From: Clostridiales bacterium
Lineage (GTDB): Bacteria > Bacillota > Clostridia > Oscillospirales > Oscillospiraceae
Assembly (NCBI GenBank): GCA_902362775.1
Contig: CABIXV010000004.1
Span: 1-48,713 of the forward strand
Direction of reading: 5' to 3'
Length of the DNA stretch: 48,713 nucleotides
The notes beneath the pieces were generated by a model. It made no database searches and had not been told where the DNA came from. It was given only the letters and a program-made list of their open reading frames with translations. The position numbers were made by a program, and so were the translations under genes. This document shows, piece after piece, positions 32,100-40,046 of this stretch (its first letter is position 1; each line of letters opens with the position of its first letter).

Positions 32100-32462
32100 C
32101 TATCGACAGGCCCGTTCTCTGGCGGTTAAGTAGAGCAGTCCGCCCGCCTGATAGGCGACGAAGTCCCAGGGGTCGAAGACTGCCCCCGCTTTCCAAAGTG
32201 GGGCGAGAACCTCCCACACCAGCCCGCAGGCCAAAAGCAGGGGGACCGCGTGCTTTACCGAGCGAAGGGGGGCTAGCCTGCCCCAGCGCAAAAGGTAGTC
32301 AGCCCAGGCGCATATGGCTCCCCCGGCAAACAGGTCGTTGGCATAGCAGGACAGGAACCATCCTAAGTGTCCGTCTGAGTTGGGAATAAGAAGGCAGCGG
32401 TTGACGATATAAAATACCAGGGCCCCGCCGCACACCCGTAGGTCAAATGTCCGAATATCCAA
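32100..32462 (-). CDS. Small membrane protein, unknown
   Basis: A 120-residue product with about three to four hydrophobic stretches (GGALVFYIVNRCLLI, WFLSCYANDLFAGGAICAWADYLL, HAVPLLLACGLVWEVLAPLW, DFVAYQAGGLLYL). The charged residues and NSDGHLGW ... YANDLFAG ... WDFVAYQAG pattern suggest a conserved family, but I do not recognise it. It lies 2 bases past the stop of the upstream minus-strand gene, so they are one operon. Confidence 0.65.
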   Translation of the reverse strand: MDIRTFDLRVCGGALVFYIVNRCLLIPNSDGHLGWFLSCYANDLFAGGAICAWADYLLRWGRLAPLRSVKHAVPLLLACGLVWEVLAPLWKAGAVFDPWDFVAYQAGGLLYLTARERACR

Positions 32463-32464
32463 GG

Positions 32465-33112
32465 TCAGAGGAAGCTGAGGAGCAGCACGGTTACTATTAA
32501 GCCTAAGATAACGGCACCCACTGCGGCACCGAAAGACAGGGGCTCCCGGCGGGGCTCCTCACGGCTGGAAAGGTCATCCACAGGGGATCTCTTGCTCAAC
32601 TGCTCCAGGTCGCTGCCCGCGTCGGAGGGATAGGAGCGGAGGTCCGCAAAGTGGTCCAGCAGCTTCAGGGCCCGCTGGACCGTGGTATAACTGGCGTTTG
32701 TAATCAATATGACCGGCGGGAACAGGAGCATATTCTCGACAGAGTGGGAGGAAAGAACGCCCGCCTCCGCATCTCGCAAGATGGCGTCCGGTAGGACAGC
32801 GGAATAGGTCTCATCTTGCAGCACCTCCCGATAAAACTGGGCTAAACGGTCCCGGACCATTTTAGGATCCGTGATATGATTGATGACAAGGGTGTACGTC
32901 CCATCTTCCAGACGTTCTGCAAGAGACCGGCCACAGTTGGGACAGAACCGGTCCAGACCGGTGACAATGGCCTGACAACCGGGGCAGCGCGCGGGGGTCC
33001 TCTCCAGGGCGCTCTCCTCTCCAAGAAGCAGCCAGTCGGAGGACACGCCAAACAGACGGCACATCTCTGCCAAATAGGCCACATCTGGGTTTGTCTGTCC
33101 GGTTTCCCCAAC
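32465..33112 (-). pseudogene. XRE/zinc-ribbon membrane protein, 5' part cut off
   Basis: What remains reads GETGQTNPDVAYLAEMCRLFGVSSDWLLLGEE, the second half of a Cro/C1 helix-turn-helix (normally preceded by about 30 residues ending in a KW- or similar pair), then a zinc ribbon (CPGCQAIVTGLDRFCPNCG), a middle domain, and a C-terminal membrane span (GAAVGAVILGLIVTVLLLSFL). Upstream of the Gly at about 33109 the frame meets a stop at once, so the N-terminus was lost exactly where mobile DNA begins. A GTG at 33082 could start a headless version. The missing half is predicted at the far end of the inserted DNA, outside the window. Confidence 0.8.
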
Positions 33113-33141
33113 TTAAAGAGATAAATGGTTTATTTGCGTTT

Positions 33142-34590
33142 TTACTCCACTTTGCCGATAAAACGGTAGTAGATTTCAATCTCCTGGGTGCGGGTGTTGC
33201 TTTCGTCTTTTACGGCTTCATGGACGACAATCTTCTCGATCAAGGCATTCAGCAGTTCGGCAGTCAGTTCTGAGGGATTCACATACTGCTTGATCAGGTT
33301 CACCCATTTTTCGGCGTCCACGGCGCTCTGCTGTTGGGCGACAAGGTCGGCGTTCAGCTTTTCGATCTTTTCCGCCAGCTCCTGCTGCTCGGTCTGATAC
33401 CGCTGGGACAGCATATTGAAGTTGTACTCGGTGATGCGCCCAGCGGCCCAATCTTCGTACATCTTGGCAAACAGGCGGTCCAGCTCGGCCTTGCGCTTCT
33501 CTGCCTTGTTCAGCTCCGCTGCCTGTTTTTTCTGGCTTGCCGTGCGCTCCCTGTCACCGGCTTTCAGCAGCTTTTGCAGCAGGCGTCCCTCGTCCATCTG
33601 TGCCTGGTAAGACCAATATTGAATCCGTGCCAGGACGTAGGTATAAAGGATATCATAGCGGATATAGTGCATGGTGCAGTGTCCGGTACCCTGGCCATAG
33701 TTGCTGCAATGGTAGTGACCATAGGGCTTTTTGTTCTGATTGTTCATGCCAAACGCCAGCGACCAGCCGCAGTCTGCGCACTTCACCAGCCCGGAGAAGA
33801 TCTGTGTCGTGCCGTCTTTCTGCTTGCGGCGGCGCGTCTCGATCAGCTCCTGCACCCGGTCAAAGACATCCTTGCTGACAAGGGCTTCATGGGTATTTTC
33901 CACACGAATCCATTCCTCTTTCGGCTTGCGGACCTTTTTCTTGTTCTTGTAAGAGATGTTGGTCTGCTTATTGTGGATGCTGTTGCCGATATAGGTTTCA
34001 TCTTTCAGGATACTTTTGACCTGTGCAATCGTCCAGGCGTAGGACTTTTCCTCCGGCGCGCCGGCGTAAATGTTGGCAAAGGTTCCGTACCGCTTGTAGT
34101 TCAGCCAACCGGCGGTGGGCACTTTTTCCGCAATCAAAATGCGGGTGATCTTGGCCGCGCCAGCGCCATGAACGGCCAAATCGAAGATTTTCTCTACGAT
34201 CCAGCGGGTTTCTTCGTCCGGTGTCAGCGTGTTCTTGATCTCCGGGTGGCGCTTGTATCCCAGTGGCGCATAGGCAAAGATACGTTCTCCCTTTTCAAAT
34301 TTCGCGTGGAGCGCGCTCTTTACCTTGCGGCTGGTGTCCTTGGCAAACCACTCGTTGAACAGATTCTTGAACGGCACAAACTCAGACAAGCCCTTTTCGG
34401 TGTCCTCGTTCTCAGCAATGGCGATATAGCGGATCTGTTTCTCCGGGAACACGAACTCCAGATAATAATCCATCATCACGTGTTCACGCCCAAAACGGCT
34501 GAGGTCTTTGGTAACAATGCAGTTGACTTTCCCAGCTTCCACATCATTCATCATCCGCTGAAAGCTGGGGCGGTCAAATAATGAGGTGTG
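33142..34590 (-). pseudogene. Large serine recombinase lacking its catalytic N-terminus
   Basis: Homology to TnpX-type recombinases begins abruptly at TSLFDRPSFQRMMNDVEAGK, continuing with KDLSRFGRE, FNEWFAKDTSRKVKS, the recombinase domain, a zinc ribbon (GLVKCADCGWSL ... YHCSNYGQGTGHC) and a coiled coil. The first 55 to 65 residues, with the nucleophilic serine (normally in an R-x-S motif), are missing; the upstream codons to 34680 translate to unrelated sequence. It therefore should not catalyse recombination. The 3' end lies 30 bases from the break in the XRE gene, the usual place for an integrase next to its attachment site. Confidence 0.85.
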
Positions 34591-34681
34591 ATAGCGATAG
34601 CGGCAAAAAGCTAATAAAATCAATGGTTTTGCGGACAGCGGATAGACAGGGAATGTGTTAAAAACTGAATACGCACACAAG

Positions 34682-34728
34682 CGGCGTTACCTTAACCCCT
34701 TTTGGGGAGAAAGTAACGCCGTTTTTTT
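34682..34728 (+). terminator. terminator near the left end of the conjugative module
   Basis: CGGCGTTAC/GTAACGCCG with an inner CCCC/GGGG pairing, followed by seven T. It would stop transcription entering from the left. Confidence 0.7.
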
Positions 34729-34757
34729 ATGCCCGCAGGAAAGGAGGCGCAGCCGGA

Positions 34758-34976
34758 ATGTATTTCACAAAGGGCAAGCAGCGGGCGTTTGAACTGATCA
34801 TGCAGCAGAAGCCGGGATTTGACCGCTATCAATCCGGTTGTGCCGGAGATGATGAAGATTGCGGTACTTGCCGTTTCTACCGCCCACAATGGAAATATGA
34901 GTTTTGCGTTTTCAAAGAGTGTCCCTATTGCCCCGGCAAAAGGACGCGGAAAACGCACGCCAGCATGGACAAATAG
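34758..34976 (+). CDS. Small Cys-rich protein of Tn1549-like elements
   Basis: A 72-residue protein with a likely metal site: CGTCRFYRP then CVFKECPYCPGKR (five cysteines in the second half). Such small Cys-rich proteins commonly open the conserved region of clostridial conjugative elements. A strong GGAAAGGAGG lies upstream. Function unknown. Confidence 0.75.
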   Translation: MYFTKGKQRAFELIMQQKPGFDRYQSGCAGDDEDCGTCRFYRPQWKYEFCVFKECPYCPGKRTRKTHASMDK

Positions 34977-35104
34977 ACGGGCAAAAGCCCTTGTGCCATG
35001 CGGCTTTGCAGACGCGAAAACGGCAAAGGGCATATTGCAATACCAAAACAGCCGAAAACGGCTTTCTAATTGTCCACGCATACCAAGAGAGGAAGTGAGG
35101 AAAT

Positions 35105-36049
35105 ATGGCAGTTTTCAGAGTGGAGCGAAATACGGGATATACCGTTATGAGCAACCACCACTTGCGAAACAAGGAATTGTCCTTAAAGGCAAAGGGCTTG
35201 TTGTCGCAAATGCTTTCGCTGCCCGAAGATTGGGATTATACCCTTGCGGGCTTATCCCATATCAACCGGGAGAAGATCGACGCAATCCGCGAAGCGGTAA
35301 AGGAACTCGAAAAAGCCGGATATATCGTGCGCAGCCGGGAGCGCGACGAAAAGGGACGCTTGCGGGGCGCAGATTACGTCATATACGAGCAGCCGCAGCC
35401 GCGAGAGCCGGAAGCAGCTACCAGCGGCGGACAGCCGCCTATATTGGATTTACCTACATTGGAAAATCCAACATTGGATAATCCAACGTTGGAAAAACCT
35501 ACGCAGGAAAAACCTACGTTGGAAAATCCAACGCAATTAAATAAAGATATATCAAGTAAAGAACAATCAATTACTGATCTATCAAGTACCCATTCCATTC
35601 CTTTCCATTCCCTAAATCCCTTGCCTTATGAGCAGGACGAAGCGGCTGCGCCGCCGGAAAGGAAAAGAACGGAAGCGAAAACAAACAGTGCAATAGAGAT
35701 TTATCGGGAAATCATCAAAGAAAACATCGACTATGACATTCTCATTCAAGACCCCAAAATGGATAAAGACCGTTTGGACGAGATTGTAGAAATCATGCTG
35801 GAAACCGTCTGCACAGCCCGAAAGACAATCCGTATCGCCGGGGACGACTACCCCGCCGAACTTGTCAAATCAAAGTTTATGAAGCTGAACAGCAGCCACG
35901 TTGAGTTTGTTTTGGACTGCATGAGGGAGAACACAACCAAAATCCGCAACATCAAGCAGTATCTAAAAGCGGTGCTGTTCAACGCGCCGAGTACCATTGA
36001 CAGCTACTATACCGCCCTTGTCAATCACGACTTTTACGGCAGCAAATGA
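35105..36049 (+). CDS. Replication-initiator/DnaD-like protein (DUF6017 type)
   Basis: A 314-residue protein. N-terminal winged helix (about 1-95: NHHLRNKELSLKAKGLLSQMLSLPEDWDYTLAGLSHINREKIDAIREAVKELEKAGYIV), a low-complexity linker of LENPTLDNPTLEKPT-like repeats (about 115-142), and a C-terminal domain (about 195-314: IEIYREIIKENIDYDILIQD, IRIAGDDYPAELVKSKFMKLNSSHVEFVLDCM, NIKQYLKAVLFNAPSTID). This is the usual RepA-like protein at the start of Tn1549-type conjugative elements, probably acting in element replication. Start preceded by AGAGGAAG. Confidence 0.85.
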   Translation: MAVFRVERNTGYTVMSNHHLRNKELSLKAKGLLSQMLSLPEDWDYTLAGLSHINREKIDAIREAVKELEKAGYIVRSRERDEKGRLRGADYVIYEQPQPREPEAATSGGQPPILDLPTLENPTLDNPTLEKPTQEKPTLENPTQLNKDISSKEQSITDLSSTHSIPFHSLNPLPYEQDEAAAPPERKRTEAKTNSAIEIYREIIKENIDYDILIQDPKMDKDRLDEIVEIMLETVCTARKTIRIAGDDYPAELVKSKFMKLNSSHVEFVLDCMRENTTKIRNIKQYLKAVLFNAPSTIDSYYTALVNHDFYGSK

Positions 36050-36085
36050 GCATAGCCGCAGTTTACCGGGAAAGGAGTTGATACC

Positions 36086-36559
36086 TTGCAGGAGGAAGTA
36101 ACCCAAAAAACGATTGCCCTATCCGTCAACGTGGGAAAAGGCGCGGCAAGGCTTACCGAACAGGCGTTACAGAAAGCAATCAAGAAGTTTTTGGAGCAGA
36201 AAAGCAAAGCACCGCATGGGAAACAGACCATGCGGCAGCTTATGAAGCAAAATGCGGGGGTTTCCAACATCGAGATCACCGACAGCAATATCAAAGCCTT
36301 TGAGAGTACCGCGAAGAAATACAACATAGATTTTTCGCTGAAAAAGGTTAAGGGCGAACAGACCCGTTACCTTGTGTTTTTCAAAGGCAGGGACGCGGAC
36401 GTTATGACCGCAGCGTTTCAAGAGTTTTCCGCAAAGAAGCTGAACAGGGATAAAAAGCCCTCTATCCGCAAAGCCCTTGCCGCAGCAAAGGACAAGGCGA
36501 AGCAGCTTAACGCCGCCCGCGACAAGGTAAAGAAAATAGACAGGGGGCGCGAGATATGA
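36086..36559 (+). CDS. pcfB: PcfB family protein (DUF3801)
   Basis: A 157-residue protein starting at TTG (GGAAAGGAG 8 bases upstream). Basic, helical, with the DUF3801 pattern TEQALQKAIKKFLEQKSK, GKQTMRQLMKQNAGVSNIEI, YNIDFSLKKV and YLVFFKGRDADVMTAAFQEFS. PcfB works with the VirD4-type coupling protein at the relaxosome in conjugation; here its stop overlaps the virD4 start by 4 bases. Confidence 0.88.
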   Translation: MQEEVTQKTIALSVNVGKGAARLTEQALQKAIKKFLEQKSKAPHGKQTMRQLMKQNAGVSNIEITDSNIKAFESTAKKYNIDFSLKKVKGEQTRYLVFFKGRDADVMTAAFQEFSAKKLNRDKKPSIRKALAAAKDKAKQLNAARDKVKKIDRGREI

Positions 36560-37512
36560 AGCAGATAAACTACAAAAAGCTGATAATCCCGAATATCCCG
36601 TATGTGTTCTTTGTCTATCTCTTTGATAAGGTGGGACAGGCGGTGCGGCTTGCCCCCGGCGCGGATATTTCCGAAAAGATACTCAATATCACACAGGGAT
36701 TTTCCGAAGCGTTTTCAAATGCCTTGCCGAGCGTTCACCCGTTGGATTTGCTTATTGGCATTGTGGGCGCGGTGGTTATCCGTCTGATTGTCTATTTCAA
36801 AGGGAAAAATGCCCGCAAATACCGCAAGGGCGCAGAATACGGCAGCGCACGTTGGGGCAACGCCGAAGATATAAAGCCCTATATCGACCCGGATTTTCAG
36901 AACAACATCATTTTGACGCAGACCGAACGCCTTACCATGAACAGCCGCCCGAAGCAGCCGAAATACGCGAGAAATAAAAACGTCGTGGTGATCGGCGGCA
37001 GCGGCAGCGGCAAGACAAGGTTTTTCGTAAAGCCTAATTTAATGCAGCTTCATTCTTCCTACGTCTTGACCGACCCGAAAGGCACCGTCCTAATCGAGTG
37101 CGGAAAGCTGCTGCAACGGGCAGGCTACCGCATTAAGGTACTGAACACGATAAACTTTCGGAAAAGTATGCACTATAACCCCTTTGTCTATATCCGCAGC
37201 GAAAAGGACGTGTTAAAGGTTGTCAATACCCTTATCGTCAATACCAAAGGCGAGGGAGAAAAGAGCGCGGAAGATTTTTGGGTGAAAGCCGAGAGGTTAC
37301 TATATTGCGCGTTGATCGGCTACATTTGGTATGAAGCCCCCGCCGAGGAAATGAACTTTACAACGCTGCTTGAACTTATCAATGCAAGCGAAGCACGCGA
37401 GGACGACGAGGAATACCAAAGCCCCGTTGATCTGCTCTTTGCCGATTTGGAAGAACGCAGCCCCGACCATTTCGCGGTAAAGCAATATAAAAAATACAAA
37501 TTGGCGGCGGGT
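36556..37512 (+). pseudogene. virD4: VirD4/PcfC-type coupling protein, N-terminal half (interrupted)
   Basis: Residues 1-319 of a type IV coupling protein, the ATPase that feeds the relaxase-DNA complex to the conjugation channel. Seen: two N-terminal membrane spans (about 12-30, 69-86), Walker A GGSGSGKTRFF near residue 146, and the TDPKGTVL block. Homology stops after KYKLAAG at the GG of glycine 319, where the 10-kb element begins. The frame stays open through 29 foreign codons into the recombinase. The other half resumes at 47577; rejoined length is about 594 residues, right for the family. Confidence 0.9.
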
Positions 37513-37599
37513 GTTGTATGCTCTAAAAGACTTCTTAATCAAGCGGTTGGGAAGTCTCTTAGAACACACAACCTAAAACCAAAGAAAGGAGCGCAAGTT

Positions 37600-39486
37600 A
37601 TGAGAAAAAATGAGAAAATCACAGCTCTGTACGAACGACTGAGCCGTGATGACTTTGGCAAAGATGATGACCAACAGCGTGAGAGCAATTCCATATCCAA
37701 TCAAAAGGCAATGTTGGAGGAGTTCGCCGCACGGCAGGGCTTTACAAACATTGTCCATTTCACGGACGATGGCATTAGTGGTACTTGCTTTGACCGTCCC
37801 GGATTTTTAGCAATGATGAAAGAAGTGGAAGCCGGGAATGTGGAGTATTTGTGCATCAAGGACATGAGCCGCATGGGTCGTGACTATCTGAAAGTCGGTC
37901 AGATTATGGAAATCCTGCGTCAGCGTGGCGTTCGCCTTATCGCCATCAATGACGGCGTGGACAGTGCCAGAGGGGACGATGATTTTACCCCTTTCCGCAA
38001 CATTATGAACGAATACTACGCCAGAGACACCAGCCGTAAAATCCGTTCCACTTTCCAGTCCAAAGGCAAGTCCGGCAAGCACCTCACAGGCACGGTCATT
38101 TACGGCTATCTTTGGAACGAAGCCAGAGACCAATGGTTGGTTGACCCCGAAGCCGCCGAGGTGGTCAAGCGCATCTTTGCCATGACGATTGACGGCTACG
38201 GTCCGTATCAGATCGCCAGCAAGCTGAAAGAAGAAAAAGTCCTCATTCCGTCCGCTTACCTTGCCCGGCACGGCGAGGGCGTGAACAAAAATAAGACCTT
38301 CAAAGATGTGTACGGCTGGGGTTCTTCCACCATCTGCAACATTCTTGAAAAGCGTGAATATCTGGGACACACCATCAACTTCAAGACCCGAAAGCACTTC
38401 AAGGACAAGAAAAGCCATTATGTCCCGGAGGACGAATGGACAATTTTCGAGAATACCCATGAAGCTATCATTGACCAGCAGACCTTTGACCTTGTGCAGA
38501 AAATCCGTGGGAATGTCAGACGCTACCCGGACGGCTGGGGCGAAGCAGCTCCCCTCACAGGCTTGCTTTATTGTGCCGATTGCGGCGGCAAGATGTATGT
38601 CCACCGTACCAACAACGGCAAGCGTATTTCTCAATATACCTGTTCCCAATACAGCAAAGTCCCAGTTGGAAAGCTCTGCACGACACAGCACCGTATCAAT
38701 GAAGATGTGGTACTGTCCCTTGTTTCCGAAATGCTCAAAGCTATTGCCGAGTATGCGAAGCATGACAGAGCCGAGTTTGTCCGAGTGGTGCAGGAAGCGC
38801 AGTCCAGCCAGCAGACGGCAGAGGTCAAGAAACAGCGGATACGCCTTGCCACCGCAAAGCAGAGAGTTTCCGAGCTGGAAGTCCTGCTCTGCAAAATCTA
38901 TGAGGACAACATTTTAGGAAAGCTGTCTGACAGCAGATATGCCACTCTGGACGCTCAATATGAAAAGGAGCAGACCGAGCTTACCGCTGAAATCTCTGTT
39001 CTGGAAAAGGCTATCAAGAGCTACGAGAAGCACGAAAAGGACGCTGACCGTTTTATCGCTCTGATTGACAAGTATGAGAACTTCGACAAGCTGACGATTG
39101 CCATGCTCAATGAGTTTATTGAGAAAATCCTTGTGCATGAGCGTGACCGCAAGGGCAGTATCCAGACCACACAGGAGGTCGAGATTTACTTCAATTTCGT
39201 GGGTCGTTTCGTTCCCCCTGCGTTTGGCGAAGTGGAGCTTACCCCGGAGGAATTAGAGGAAATCCGCAAGCGTGAGGAACGCAAGGACAGGCTCCACCAG
39301 AACTACTTGAAGCGGAAAGCCAGCGGAGCACAGAAGCGATACGAGGACAAAATCAAAAAGCGGAAAAAGGCAGAAATCGAAGCCAAGAAAGCCGCCATTC
39401 GTGCGGAGGACATTGCAAAGGGCGTGTTCGTCCCTGTCAGCAGTTTACCGCAGAGAGAGCCGATGAAAGGAGTACAAACAGCATGA
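37600..39486 (+). CDS. tnpX: Large serine recombinase (TnpX type) of the mobilizable element
   Basis: A 628-residue recombinase. The catalytic domain has S15 (YERLSRDD), DDGISGTCFDRPGF and IKDMSRMGRDYLKVG; recombinase domain with GWGSSTICNILEKREYLG; zinc ribbon LLYCADCGGKMYVHRTNN ... YTCSQYSK; a long coiled coil (about 400-500) and a highly charged Lys/Arg/Glu-rich tail. Intact, so it likely moves this element. ATG 37600 has GAAAGGAG about 8 bases upstream, but the frame is also continuous with the truncated virD4. Overlaps tnpV by 4 bases. Confidence 0.93.
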   Translation: MRKNEKITALYERLSRDDFGKDDDQQRESNSISNQKAMLEEFAARQGFTNIVHFTDDGISGTCFDRPGFLAMMKEVEAGNVEYLCIKDMSRMGRDYLKVGQIMEILRQRGVRLIAINDGVDSARGDDDFTPFRNIMNEYYARDTSRKIRSTFQSKGKSGKHLTGTVIYGYLWNEARDQWLVDPEAAEVVKRIFAMTIDGYGPYQIASKLKEEKVLIPSAYLARHGEGVNKNKTFKDVYGWGSSTICNILEKREYLGHTINFKTRKHFKDKKSHYVPEDEWTIFENTHEAIIDQQTFDLVQKIRGNVRRYPDGWGEAAPLTGLLYCADCGGKMYVHRTNNGKRISQYTCSQYSKVPVGKLCTTQHRINEDVVLSLVSEMLKAIAEYAKHDRAEFVRVVQEAQSSQQTAEVKKQRIRLATAKQRVSELEVLLCKIYEDNILGKLSDSRYATLDAQYEKEQTELTAEISVLEKAIKSYEKHEKDADRFIALIDKYENFDKLTIAMLNEFIEKILVHERDRKGSIQTTQEVEIYFNFVGRFVPPAFGEVELTPEELEEIRKREERKDRLHQNYLKRKASGAQKRYEDKIKKRKKAEIEAKKAAIRAEDIAKGVFVPVSSLPQREPMKGVQTA

Positions 39487-39827
39487 ATATCACTTACACA
39501 CAGAACGGCGATTATCTTATCCCAAACATCATTATCCGCAAGACCAAGCCCCTCGGACACTACGGCAGACTTCGCAAGGCGTATCTGGAAATGCACCGTC
39601 CGATACTGTTCAATGAGCTGGTGCTATCCGACAAGCTCTTTGAGCATTGCGCCGAGATTGACGAAACAGCACGAAACCGCATGGAGCTGATCGTGCGGTC
39701 ACTGGCAGAGCAAAACGGCGTGACCGAGCAACTGAAAGCCGAAAACCAAATGGAATGGGTGCGGCAGATGAACGCTTGCAAGGCACAGGCAGAGGAGATT
39801 GTGAAAGTGGAATTGATTTATGATTGA
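39483..39827 (+). CDS. tnpV: Transposon-encoded protein TnpV
   Basis: A 114-residue protein matching the TnpV pattern: NGDYLIPNI, KPLGHYGRLRKAYLEMHRPILFNELVLSDKLFEHCAEIDETARNR... (contiguous family block, about residues 20-65). Encoded directly behind the recombinase in Tn4451-type elements; role unknown, not required for excision in known relatives. Starts in the recombinase stop. Confidence 0.88.
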   Translation: MNITYTQNGDYLIPNIIIRKTKPLGHYGRLRKAYLEMHRPILFNELVLSDKLFEHCAEIDETARNRMELIVRSLAEQNGVTEQLKAENQMEWVRQMNACKAQAEEIVKVELIYD

Positions 39828-39833
39828 GCGAGG

Positions 39834-39863
39834 AAGTCCGGGCAGAAAACTGTTCGGACTTTT
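39834..39863 (+). terminator. terminator after tnpV
   Basis: AAGTCCG/CGGACTT stem with a 14-base loop and a short T-run. It separates the recombination module from the AT-rich cargo. Confidence 0.5.
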
Positions 39864-39909
39864 CTCATGTAGTCCAAAGTTGCGGTAGAATTGTTCACGA
39901 GTTTTATGG

Positions 39910-39915
39910 TACAAT
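39910..39915 (+). promoter_or_regulatory. possible -10 box for the ABC cargo
   Basis: TACAAT preceded by TGG (extended -10 style), about 54 bases before the tiny frame at 39969. No convincing -35 at standard spacing. Confidence 0.3.
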
Positions 39916-39968
39916 TTATGCGAATAAAGAAAACGGAAAATTAGAATCTAACAAGAGAATGTGGTTGT

Positions 39969-40046
39969 ATGAAAAAATCCATATTAGTATTTTGGGCAAT
40001 CGTGTGTCTGTTACCTATTCAAAGGAGGTTTAAGAATTTTAAATGA
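39969..40046 (+). CDS. 25-residue signal-like peptide overlapping the ABC membrane gene
   Basis: MKKSILVFWAIVCLLPIQ plus a basic tail (RRFKNFK). It looks like a lone signal peptide or membrane peptide. Its TGA overlaps the ATG of the next gene (ATGA), and the downstream gene's ribosome site (AAAGGAGG) lies within it, so its translation would couple to the transporter. In lactococcin-972-type operons a bacteriocin precursor sits in this position; this may be its remnant or a short regulatory peptide. Confidence 0.4.
   Translation: MKKSILVFWAIVCLLPIQRRFKNFK

Noticed and set aside
33334..34581. 415-codon plus-strand frame over the truncated recombinase
   Set aside because: Antisense of a gene with clear recombinase-domain and zinc-ribbon motifs.
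37807..38763. 318-codon minus-strand frame over the TnpX-type recombinase
   Set aside because: Shadow of an intact, well-motifed gene.
39824..40033. 69-codon frame overlapping the end of tnpV
   Set aside because: Spans the tnpV terminator and promoter-like region without a ribosome site; the 25-codon frame starting at 39969 in another frame is better supported.
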